Positions 1 to 6,176 of a stretch of 22,877 nt of DNA are shown one piece after another (position 1 is the first letter of the stretch; each line of letters begins with the position of its first letter). Where the stretch lies: assembly GCA_016282215.1 (NCBI GenBank), contig JAEEKC010000376.1:1-22877 (forward strand), read 5' to 3'. The notes below the pieces were generated by a model that worked only from the letters and a program-made list of their open reading frames with translations, was not told the origin of the DNA and did not search any database. The position numbers and the translations under genes were made by a program. This stretch comes from Lachnospiraceae bacterium (GTDB lineage Bacteria; Bacillota; Clostridia; Lachnospirales; Lachnospiraceae).

Positions 1-1
1 A

Positions 2-148
2 TCTGTTGTCTTTTCGGTATCGGGCCTGATCATGGGGATCCATGCACATATGGATGATGATCTGCTGTTACTTTTCCCGAAGATCGGCATTGCACTCAAT
101 ACACTTTCGGTGATCGCCTGTGGCGTGATCCTGTATGCGGGCGTGTAA
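2..148 (+). CDS. C-terminal end of an unidentified membrane protein (partial)
   Basis: An open frame enters from the left edge and stops at TAA 146-148, giving the last 48 residues of a protein. The piece has a hydrophobic start (SVVFSVSGLIMGIH), a short acidic patch (DDD) and a hydrophobic helix-like end (IGIALNTLSVIACGVILYAG), as expected for the last loop and last membrane helix of an integral membrane protein. No family can be named from so short a fragment. About 115 bp separate it from the next gene. Confidence 0.5.
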   Translation, partial: SVVFSVSGLIMGIHAHMDDDLLLLFPKIGIALNTLSVIACGVILYAGV

Positions 149-199
149 CCCGGGCGGACCATTGCAGAAAACGAACAAGAGCATGTTAGTAAATGGCAG

Positions 200-238
200 T
201 GTAAAGTCCGGTATGAAAATACGAAGCTGAAAGACGAA
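200..238 (+). repeat. Dispersed intergenic motif, copy A
   Basis: Positions 200-227 are identical over 28 nt to 6115-6142, upstream of the wall-hydrolase gene. The core reads TGTAAAGTCCGGTATGAAAA then TACGAAGC, followed by a GAAA-rich tail. GTAT-GAAA-ATAC inside it can form a small hairpin with a GAAA tetraloop. Related copies lie at 2351-2385 and 11178-11213, and weaker ones inside the tandem units at 4367 and 4434. Its role is unknown. It ends about 25 bp before the aminopeptidase start. Confidence 0.6.
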
Positions 239-250
239 TAATAAATTTAT

Positions 251-255
251 GGGGA
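251..255 (+). promoter_or_regulatory. Ribosome binding site deciding the aminopeptidase start
   Basis: GGGGA lies 8 nt before the ATG at 264. The ATG at 249 overlaps this site and has no Shine-Dalgarno sequence of its own, so 264 is preferred. Confidence 0.6.
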
Positions 256-263
256 TTTGGGAA

Positions 264-2351
264 ATGGAAACAGAGTTTTTTGAACTGGCAAAAGAGAGGC
301 TTTCTGGCATCTTAGAAGAGGAGATCATGCCTGAGCCTTATGGCACTTATTTTAGGAAGGTGGCGTCTTTTCTGTCGGAACTTACGAGGCTGTATGATGA
401 GATCGGACAGGGAAAAACTGACGGTTACAGCAGGCAGCAGTGGGAAGAAGTCAACAAACTTCTCTATGCTGATATCCGGCCGCAGTCTTATGCACAAAGT
501 TATGCCAATCCGACTTATGCTGTCGAAACGCTTGGTGAGCAGTTCGGCAGTTTCTTATCGTTTATCTATATGCTGCAGCGCAGCCTGATCGGTGATGTGT
601 TTGAACAGCGCATGGAACGGTTTGTACGGCATATTCAGTACTTTTTGCTGCTGTATTCATCCTTTGTTACATCCTTTGAAGAAGGAAAGAAAGAGCCTGA
701 TTTTGAAAACATCCGTGAAGATCTCACATCGTTTGTTTTCAGCAGCTATGAACAGGAGATGGAGTATGCGGTCACTTCCATGATCGATCCGGATCAGGAC
801 TTTGCATATCGTATCATCATGGAGTCGGACCTGTCCGATCCGGTTTATCTGTACCGGTTCGGCGAGTATATCTCGGAAAACGAGATCAAGACCGCGGAGC
901 ATCTGTCCGCCCTTCCTGCGGAAACGCTGCAGCTGATGGCAGATACGTATACGGAAGGCTACCGCATCGGATTTGAGAAAACAGGCAAAGACCTTTCCAT
1001 CAAAAAGAGCGTGCAGATCTATTATCCGCTGGGATTTGAACGAATGATAAAGTTAGCGATTGCTAACTTTGAAAAGATGGGACTGCGGCCTGTCATTCGC
1101 AGGAACCGTACGGATGCCTACGTGGCAAGATACGGCAATGTGACCGGTTTTTGTTCCACAAGCCCCAACAGACAGTGCGAGTTCGACCATAAAGAGGATG
1201 CTTCCTTTTTCTGGGACAAATCCATGGCGGTCAGAAGACTTGAGTGCATTGAGCAGACCTATAAACAAAACAAAGAAAAAGCAAAGGGAGTCGCCGGACC
1301 GGCCGTGATAGAAACCTTCGGGGAAATCCCTTTTTCGCCGAAGAATGAAAAACATGCTTCGGCTCTGTCAAAGACACAGCGGGAGATCACAGCCTGGTTT
1401 TATTCCCAGCAGTCGGACATCACCAACAGATATATCCCGGGGGAGGAGCGGAGCTTTACGATCATCGCCTTCCCGGTGCCGGAGATCGGCGATCGGTATG
1501 AGGCTATCATGCAGGATACCATCAAGCTCAATACGCTCGACTACAGGCGCTATGAAACGGTGCAGCAGATCATGATCGATGCCTTAGACACCTGCGAGAA
1601 GGTATATATCAAAGGAATGAATAAAAATGAGACAGACCTGACAGTCTATCTGCATACCCTGGCCGATCCGCAGAAGGAAACCATTTTTGAAAACTGCGTG
1701 GCGGATGTCAATATTCCCGTGGGTGAAGTATTTACATCACCGAAACTGGCCGGTACCAACGGAAAACTGCATGTTACCAGAGTGTTCCTGGAAGGGCTGG
1801 AATATACGGATCTCTGGTTTACCTTTAGGGACGGAAAAGTGGCCGATTACGGCTGCGCAAACTTCGAGGATCCGGCTAAGGGAAGGGACCTGATCGAGAG
1901 TGAAATCTTAAACCACCACAAAACACTTCCCATCGGGGAATTTGCCATCGGAACAAATACCACCGCGTATCACATGGCAAGGGCCTACGGGATCGAGGAC
2001 AGACTTCCGATCCTGATCGCAGAAAAGACAGGACCGCACTTAGCGCTTGGCGATACCTGCTATTCCCATGAGGAAGACAATACAGTCTATAACCCGGATG
2101 GAAAAGAGATCGTTGCAAAGGATAATGAGTGCTCACTTTTGAGAAAGAGCGAAGATGAAGAGACCAAGCTGAGCGCTTACTTCCAGTGCCATACGGATAT
2201 CACCATCCCCTTCGATGAATTAGGACTTCTTTGCGGCATCCGGCCTGACGGCAGAGAGGTCAAAATCCTCGAAAACGGAAGATTCGTGCTGGAAGGATGC
2301 GAGATGCTCAACGAACAGATCGAAGCATGGGAAAGTGAGAAGGCCAAGTAG
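264..2351 (+). CDS. M29-type metallo-aminopeptidase with long N-terminal extension
   Basis: Predicted cytoplasmic aminopeptidase of the M29 (AmpS/AmpT, COG2309-like) family, which removes N-terminal amino acids using a two-metal centre. The start at 264 gives 695 residues. The family's metal ligands can be read in order: Glu488 (GEVFTSP), Glu559 (GEFAIGTN), His592 (PHLALGD), and His643 and Asp645 (HTD). Their order and approximate spacing fit AmpS-type enzymes, so the enzyme is probably active. The M29-like part starts near residue 245. Usual family members have about 410 residues, so roughly 245 N-terminal residues are extra. That part is mostly helical-looking, has no signal peptide or clear membrane segment, and I cannot assign it. 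The gene lies upstream of purE but is separated from it by a dispersed repeat, and no functional link is evident. The peptidase call is strong; substrate preference is unknown. Confidence 0.85.
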   Translation: METEFFELAKERLSGILEEEIMPEPYGTYFRKVASFLSELTRLYDEIGQGKTDGYSRQQWEEVNKLLYADIRPQSYAQSYANPTYAVETLGEQFGSFLSFIYMLQRSLIGDVFEQRMERFVRHIQYFLLLYSSFVTSFEEGKKEPDFENIREDLTSFVFSSYEQEMEYAVTSMIDPDQDFAYRIIMESDLSDPVYLYRFGEYISENEIKTAEHLSALPAETLQLMADTYTEGYRIGFEKTGKDLSIKKSVQIYYPLGFERMIKLAIANFEKMGLRPVIRRNRTDAYVARYGNVTGFCSTSPNRQCEFDHKEDASFFWDKSMAVRRLECIEQTYKQNKEKAKGVAGPAVIETFGEIPFSPKNEKHASALSKTQREITAWFYSQQSDITNRYIPGEERSFTIIAFPVPEIGDRYEAIMQDTIKLNTLDYRRYETVQQIMIDALDTCEKVYIKGMNKNETDLTVYLHTLADPQKETIFENCVADVNIPVGEVFTSPKLAGTNGKLHVTRVFLEGLEYTDLWFTFRDGKVADYGCANFEDPAKGRDLIESEILNHHKTLPIGEFAIGTNTTAYHMARAYGIEDRLPILIAEKTGPHLALGDTCYSHEEDNTVYNPDGKEIVAKDNECSLLRKSEDEETKLSAYFQCHTDITIPFDELGLLCGIRPDGREVKILENGRFVLEGCEMLNEQIEAWESEKAK

Positions 2352-2385
2352 TATAAAATCCGATATGAGAATACGGGTCGATAAA
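2351..2385 (+). repeat. Dispersed intergenic motif, copy D
   Basis: It begins at the last base of the aminopeptidase stop codon: GTATAAAATCCGATATGAGA, then ATACGGGTCGATAAA. It is a diverged relative of the copies at 200, 6115 and 11178, keeping TCCG, TATGA and AATACG. CCG and CGG can pair around the centre. It lies about 43 bp before purE. Confidence 0.4.
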
Positions 2386-2427
2386 TGAATGATAATATAA
2401 ATGCTTAATTAGACAGGAGGAAATGTA

Positions 2428-2928
2428 ATGCCACAGGTAGGAATTGTTATGGGTTCGGATTCAGATATGCCCATCATGAAAAAAGCAGCAGATGTATTAA
2501 AGGAACTGGGGATCAGCTTTGATATGCATATCATCTCCGCGCACCGCGAGCCGGATGAGTTCTTTGCGTTTGCAAGAGGCGCTGAGGAGAAAGGCTATAA
2601 AGTGATCATTGCCGGAGCAGGCATGGCGGCGCACCTGCCGGGTATGTGCGCAGCGATCTTTCCGCTTCCCGTCATCGGCATTCCGATGCATACCACATCC
2701 CTTGGCGGACGCGATTCCCTGTATTCCATCGTCCAGATGCCCAGCGGCATCCCGGTAGCGACAGTTGCCATTAACGGCGGCCAGAACGCAGGTCTTTTGG
2801 CAGCAAAGATCCTGGCCACTTCCGATGCGGAGCTTTTGCAGAAACTCAAAGACTACTCCGCATCCATGAAAGACGCAGTGGTTGCGAAAGATGCAAGACT
2901 GAAGGAAGTAGGATACGAAGCTTACTAA
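2428..2928 (+). CDS. purE: 5-(carboxyamino)imidazole ribonucleotide mutase PurE
   Basis: Class I PurE, which converts N5-CAIR to CAIR in de novo purine synthesis; it acts as an octamer in the cytoplasm. The 166 residues match the normal length. Signature motifs are present: GSDSD at residues 9-13, SAHR at 37-40 (His39 corresponds to the catalytic His45 of E. coli), GAGMAAHLPGM, and TTSLGGRDSLYSIVQMPSG. The Shine-Dalgarno sequence AGGAGG at 2415-2420 lies 7 nt before the ATG. PurK, normally needed to supply N5-CAIR, is not in the window. It is the first of three purine genes on the same strand, and the repeat-filled spacer starts right at its stop codon. Confidence 0.96.
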   Translation: MPQVGIVMGSDSDMPIMKKAADVLKELGISFDMHIISAHREPDEFFAFARGAEEKGYKVIIAGAGMAAHLPGMCAAIFPLPVIGIPMHTTSLGGRDSLYSIVQMPSGIPVATVAINGGQNAGLLAAKILATSDAELLQKLKDYSASMKDAVVAKDARLKEVGYEAY

Positions 2929-3221
2929 CCAATGAGCGGCGCACCGAAGGTTTCCGTGTCTTTTTACGGATACTATTCACAGTAACTCCACACTTCCATC
3001 TCACAGGCATCGGTGCTACGCACCTTTACTGCCGCTATGCGGCTGCCTGCTCGATGTCGGTGGAGTTCCTGCTTCGCAGTTACGATATGAATTTGCAACC
3101 TGTATCTTACATGCAAGCATGACGATCCAGTCTGAAAATTCATATCGACTGTGAATAGTAACTATTAAGTGGGACAAATTGCGTCTGAGTCAAAAGACCC
3201 GGAAACGAAGGGGTGACGCGG
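2926..3221 (+). repeat. Composite inverted repeat between purE and purM, interrupted by a nested element
   Basis: The left arm starts at the purE stop codon (TAACCAATGAGCGGCGCACC, then GAAGGTTTCCGTGTC). The right arm ends with GGAAACGAAGGGGTGACGCG. Left GTTTCCGTGTCTTTT (2950-2964) and right AAAAGACCCGGAAAC (3192-3206) pair with one mismatch. The same left and right arms occur in the purM-purD gap at 4473-4568, where they are separated only by a short loop. Here the loop is replaced by about 190 bp of nested element. This accounts for most of the 381-bp gap; the rest (3222-3296) is A-rich with no recognised content. Confidence 0.7.
2972..3159. repeat. Nested MITE-like multi-hairpin element with 12-bp terminal inverted repeats
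   Basis: Terminal repeats ACTATTCACAGT (2972-2983) and ACTGTGAATAGT (3148-3159) are exact reverse complements. Directly inside them lie AACTCCAC (2984-2991) paired with GTGGAGTT (3060-3067), CAGGCA (3004-3009) with TGCCTG (3044-3049), and two perfect small hairpins: GGTGC-TAC-GCACC (3012-3024) and GCCGC-TAT-GCGGC (3031-3043). A further exact 12-bp pair, CGATATGAATTT (3083-3094) with AAATTCATATCG (3136-3147), abuts the right terminus. No ORF of note and no transposase are present. It could be a non-autonomous mobile element or a structured RNA. Confidence 0.7.
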
Positions 3222-3296
3222 AGTAAACACTATCGATAAAAATATAACCAAAATAAAAAACCAACTAAAATAAGAACTATTATGTATGCGCAAAAG

Positions 3297-3302
3297 AGGA
3301 GG
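3297..3302 (+). promoter_or_regulatory. Ribosome binding site deciding the purM start
   Basis: AGGAGG lies 7 nt before the ATG at 3310. An upstream in-frame ATG at 3286 would place this site inside the coding region, so 3310 is the start. Confidence 0.8.
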
Positions 3303-3309
3303 AACCCAC

Positions 3310-4335
3310 ATGGATTACAAGAAAGCAGGCGTCGACATTGAAGCAGGATACCGCAGCGTTGAATTGATGAAAGAACACATCAAAAAGACACAGCGGCCCG
3401 AAGTCCTTGGCGGGATCGGCGGATTTGCCGGTGCTTTTGATCTTTCAGCCATCAAAGGCATGGATGAGCCCGTTCTGCTGTCCGGTACAGACGGATGCGG
3501 CACCAAAGTAAAACTCGCATTTTTGATGGACAAACATGATACCATCGGTATCGATGCAGTGGCAATGTGCGTGAACGATATCGCTTGCTCTGGCGGAGAG
3601 CCGCTGTTCTTCCTTGATTATATTGCCTGCGGGAAAAACTTCCCCGAAAAGATCGCTGCCATCGTCAGCGGTGTGGCGGAAGGCTGCAGACAGGCCGGCG
3701 CGGCTCTGGTAGGCGGCGAGACAGCAGAACATCCGGGACTGATGCCCGAAGATGAATACGACCTGGCAGGGTTTGCGGTAGGCGTAGCGGATAAAAAAGA
3801 CATGATCACCGGACAGACCATCAAAGATGGCGATACCCTGATCGCCCTGGCATCTTCCGGTGTGCATTCCAACGGCTTTTCTCTGGTACGCAAAGTATTT
3901 GAGATGACCAAAGAGAATCTGGATAAATACTACGATGAACTGGGCGCCACCCTTGGAGAGACCCTGATCACACCGACAAAGATCTACGTCAAAGCCCTGA
4001 AGGCAGTCAAAGATGCCGGCGTGACCATCAAAGGCTGCAGCCACATCACCGGCGGCGGTTTTTACGAAAACATTCCGAGAATGCTTCCCGAGGGAGTCCG
4101 CGCACAGGTCAGAAAAGACAGCTACAAAGTGCCGGCCATCTTCGGCCTCCTGGCAAAAGAAGGCGGCATCGACGAACAGATGATGTACAACACCTTCAAC
4201 ATGGGAATCGGCATGATGATCGCTGTCGATCCCGCCGATGCAGACAAAACCCTTGCCGCCCTGAAGGATGCGGGCGAGGACGCCTTCATTGCGGGACAGG
4301 TAGTGAGCGGCGAGAAGGGCATCGATATCGTCTAA
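3310..4335 (+). CDS. purM: Phosphoribosylformylglycinamidine cyclo-ligase (AIR synthetase) PurM
   Basis: PurM closes the imidazole ring, turning FGAM into AIR with ATP; it is a cytoplasmic homodimer. The chosen start gives 341 residues, the normal length (E. coli has 345). Family motifs are visible in order: GTDGCGTK (usually GTDGVGTK), GIDAVAMCVNDI, GGEPLFFLDYIACGK, GGETAEHPG, SSGVHSNGFSLVR, GCSHITGGGFYENIPR and NMGIGM. The strong Shine-Dalgarno sequence supports ATG 3310. It lies between purE and purD on the same strand, but both gaps are long and repeat-filled, so co-transcription is likely though not certain. Long antisense frames within the gene are composition shadows. Confidence 0.96.
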   Translation: MDYKKAGVDIEAGYRSVELMKEHIKKTQRPEVLGGIGGFAGAFDLSAIKGMDEPVLLSGTDGCGTKVKLAFLMDKHDTIGIDAVAMCVNDIACSGGEPLFFLDYIACGKNFPEKIAAIVSGVAEGCRQAGAALVGGETAEHPGLMPEDEYDLAGFAVGVADKKDMITGQTIKDGDTLIALASSGVHSNGFSLVRKVFEMTKENLDKYYDELGATLGETLITPTKIYVKALKAVKDAGVTIKGCSHITGGGFYENIPRMLPEGVRAQVRKDSYKVPAIFGLLAKEGGIDEQMMYNTFNMGIGMMIAVDPADADKTLAALKDAGEDAFIAGQVVSGEKGIDIV

Positions 4336-4338
4336 AGA

Positions 4339-4472
4339 ATAACCAATGAGCGGCACACCGAAGGCTTCCGTATCATTTACGAATCGAAAAATACGTCAGA
4401 GAAAAATAACCAATGAGCGGCACACCGAAGGTTTCCGTATCATTTACGAATCGAAAAATACGTCAGAGAAAA
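4339..4472 (+). repeat. Two tandem 67-bp repeat units downstream of purM
   Basis: Unit 1 (4339-4405) and unit 2 (4406-4472) are identical apart from one base (GAAGGC versus GAAGGT). Each begins ATAACCAATGAGCGGCACAC and contains CGTAT...ATACG, able to pair. The second half (TCCGTATCATTTACGAATCG, then AAAAATACG) resembles the dispersed motif found before other genes in this window. A third, diverged unit follows at 4473. Confidence 0.9.
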
Positions 4473-4568
4473 ATAACCAATGAGCGGCGCACCGAAGGTT
4501 TCCGTGTCTTTTGCGAATCGCAAATTGCGTCTGAGTCAAAAGACACGGAAACGAAGGGGTGACGCGGA
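4473..4568 (+). repeat. Third repeat unit forming a long hairpin ahead of purD
   Basis: It begins like the 67-bp units (ATAACCAATGAGCGGCGCAC) but then forms a long inverted repeat. GTTTCCGTGTCTTTTG (4498-4513) is the exact complement of CAAAAGACACGGAAAC (4537-4552), a 16-bp stem. Outside an internal loop, GCGCACC (4487-4493) pairs with GGTGACGC (4558-4565) with one bulged A. The loop holds CGCAA-A-TTGCG. It is the uninterrupted version of the element between purE and purM. There is no T tract after it, so a classical terminator is unlikely. Confidence 0.8.
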
Positions 4569-4579
4569 CTACATTATTC

Positions 4580-4602
4580 AATACAAATACAAATACAAAT
4601 AC
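4580..4602 (+). repeat. Short tandem repeat AAATAC, about 3.8 copies
   Basis: AATAC is followed by three perfect AAATAC copies in the untranslated stretch just before purD. If read as coding from the GTG at 4559 it would give an NTNTNT peptide, but the real purD start is at 4631. Such a tract may vary in length by slippage. Confidence 0.75.
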
Positions 4603-4617
4603 TTGCAATGAAGAAAA

Positions 4618-4622
4618 AGGAG
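4618..4622 (+). promoter_or_regulatory. Ribosome binding site deciding the purD start
   Basis: AGGAG lies 8 nt before the ATG at 4631, which begins the conserved MKVLIVGGGGREHAIA. The longer frame from GTG 4559 has no Shine-Dalgarno sequence and runs through repeats. Confidence 0.85.
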
Positions 4623-4630
4623 ACCAACCC

Positions 4631-5902
4631 ATGAAAGTTCTGATCGTCGGCGGCGGCGGCCGCGAGCACGCTATCGCCATGAGTGTAAAAAAGAGCAGCA
4701 AAGTCAGTAAACTGTATTGCGCACCCGGAAATGCCGGAATCGCGCAGATCGCGGAATGTGAACCCATCGGAGTGATGGAATTTGATAAACTGGTGGCTTT
4801 TGCGAAGGAAAAAGAGATCGACCTGACCATCGTCGGCCCGGACGACCCCCTGGCTGCAGGCGCAGTGGACGCTTTTGAAGCAGCAGGACTTCGCGTGTTC
4901 GGACCGCGTAAGAATGCGGCGATCCTGGAAGGCAGCAAGGCATTTTCCAAGGATCTGATGAAAAAATACGGCATTCCCACAGCGGCATATGAGAATTTCG
5001 ACGATCCCGAAAAGGCGCTGGCCTATCTCGAGACCGCGTCCTTCCCCATCGTTTTGAAGGCTGACGGCCTGGCGCTCGGCAAGGGAGTTCTGATCTGCCA
5101 GACCAAGGAAGAAGCGATCGAAGGCGTCAAGAGCATCATGCAGGATAAGAAGTTCGGCAGCGCCGGAAACCGCATGGTCATTGAAGAGTTTATGACGGGG
5201 CGGGAAGTATCGGTGCTTTCCTTTGTGGATGGCAAAACCATCCGCATCATGTCCTCGGCGCAGGATCACAAGCGCGCAGGCGACGGTGATACCGGCCTGA
5301 ACACCGGCGGCATGGGCACTTTTTCACCGAGTCCCTTCTATACCAAAGAGATCGATGAGATCTGCCATAAAGAGATCTTCCAGAAAACCGTGGATGCCAT
5401 GAGAAGCGAAGGCAGAGAATTTAAGGGCATTATTTTCTTCGGCCTGATGCTGACAAAGGACGGCCCGAAGGTGCTCGAGTACAATGCCCGCTTCGGCGAT
5501 CCCGAAGCACAGGTAGTGCTGCCCCGCATGAAAAATGATATTATCGATGTGATCGACGCCTGCATAGACGGCACCCTGGACAAAATCGATGTCACCTTTG
5601 AGGACAATGCAGCTGTCTGCGTCGTACTTGCTTCCGACGGATATCCTGTATCCTATCAGAAGGGCTATCCCATCACCGGCTTTGAGGCGTTTGACGGCAA
5701 GGATGACTATTTCTGCTTCCATGCGGGAACTGCGGAAAAAGACGGACAGATCGTCACAAACGGCGGCAGAGTGCTCGGTATTACAGCGCTTGGCGATACC
5801 CTGAAAAAAGCAAGGGAAAAAGCCTATGAAGCAACGGAGTGGATCAGCTTCGAGAACAAGTATATGCGCCATGATATCGGGAAAGCGATCGACCAGGCAT
5901 AG
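4631..5902 (+). CDS. purD: Phosphoribosylamine-glycine ligase (GAR synthetase) PurD
   Basis: PurD joins glycine to phosphoribosylamine with ATP, the second step of purine synthesis; it is a cytoplasmic ATP-grasp enzyme. The 423 residues are the normal length. Visible motifs: GGGGREHAI at residues 7-15, IVGPDDPLAAG, LKADGLALGKGV in the ATP-grasp fold, GREVSVLSFVDG, the glycine-rich DGDTGLNTGGMGTFSP, and EYNARFGDPEAQVVLP near the metal and phosphate sites. The frame is intact to TAG at 5902. It is the last purine gene seen; the next gene lies 274 bp away behind its own promoter, so the purine group probably ends here. I see no clear terminator after it. Confidence 0.96.
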   Translation: MKVLIVGGGGREHAIAMSVKKSSKVSKLYCAPGNAGIAQIAECEPIGVMEFDKLVAFAKEKEIDLTIVGPDDPLAAGAVDAFEAAGLRVFGPRKNAAILEGSKAFSKDLMKKYGIPTAAYENFDDPEKALAYLETASFPIVLKADGLALGKGVLICQTKEEAIEGVKSIMQDKKFGSAGNRMVIEEFMTGREVSVLSFVDGKTIRIMSSAQDHKRAGDGDTGLNTGGMGTFSPSPFYTKEIDEICHKEIFQKTVDAMRSEGREFKGIIFFGLMLTKDGPKVLEYNARFGDPEAQVVLPRMKNDIIDVIDACIDGTLDKIDVTFEDNAAVCVVLASDGYPVSYQKGYPITGFEAFDGKDDYFCFHAGTAEKDGQIVTNGGRVLGITALGDTLKKAREKAYEATEWISFENKYMRHDIGKAIDQA

Positions 5903-6013
5903 GGCAAAGCTTTTACGTTGACATAAACCCAAAATGCAAGTTTCCTTTCATCTGTCAACCACATGATATAGTTGTTTTTATGGGCTTTATTGAGAAAGCA
6001 GCACATATTTTGG

Positions 6014-6042
6014 TTGACGTAACATTATTCTCGTAGTATGAT
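6014..6042 (+). promoter_or_regulatory. Sigma-A-type promoter for the wall-hydrolase gene
   Basis: TTGACG (6014-6019) and TATGAT (6037-6042) are separated by exactly 17 bp, an almost ideal housekeeping promoter. Transcription would start near 6049, leaving a leader of about 128 nt before the ATG at 6177. GGTTGAC overlapping the -35 box (6012-6018) is an inverted match to GTCAACC near 5956-5962, which could be an operator half-site pair, though this is speculative. Confidence 0.7.
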
Positions 6043-6044
6043 GA

Positions 6045-6142
6045 GCATGGATTGCTATGCCAAAATGCATGAAATCCTGCAGATTCATACGAAACGCTCA
6101 TACTGGATTTGCAATGTAAAGTCCGGTATGAAAATACGAAGC
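6045..6142 (+). promoter_or_regulatory. Structured 5' leader with three predicted hairpins
   Basis: Three consecutive stems can be drawn. GCATGG-ATTG-CTATGC (6045-6060) has one G-U pair. ATGAAATC (6069-6076) pairs with GATTCAT (6082-6088) with one bulge. CATACTGGATTT (6099-6110) pairs with AAGTCCGGTATG (6119-6130), 12 pairs of which two are G-U. The right arm of the third stem is the dispersed motif copy B. It matches no riboswitch class I can recognise. Confidence 0.45.
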
Positions 6143-6150
6143 CGAAAAAC
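6115..6150 (+). repeat. Dispersed intergenic motif, copy B
   Basis: The first 28 nt (6115-6142) are identical to 200-227 upstream of the aminopeptidase, followed by CCGAAAAAC. It forms the right arm of a 12-bp hairpin with 6099-6110. It ends about 26 bp before the wall-hydrolase ATG. Confidence 0.65.
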
Positions 6151-6176
6151 TCATGATAAATTCGGAGAATAATGTG

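Noticed and set aside
2972..3159. Complete insertion sequence
   Set aside because: Terminal inverted repeats are present but there is no transposase frame; at most it is a non-autonomous element.
3445..4356. Long reverse-strand open frame of about 300 codons opposite purM
   Set aside because: It lies almost wholly opposite the well-conserved PurM, has no recognisable domains and no ribosome site; it is a shadow of codon bias.
4339..4568. CRISPR array
   Set aside because: The 67-bp units are directly adjacent with no variable spacers, and no cas genes are nearby.
4559..4630. GTG start giving PurD an extra 24 residues with an NTNTNT stretch
   Set aside because: No Shine-Dalgarno sequence, and it runs through the repeat arm and the AAATAC tract; ATG 4631 has AGGAG and matches the conserved PurD N-terminus.
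5903..5960. Terminator after purD
   Set aside because: AAAGCTTT and nearby TTGACA were considered, but no GC-rich stem followed by T residues is present.
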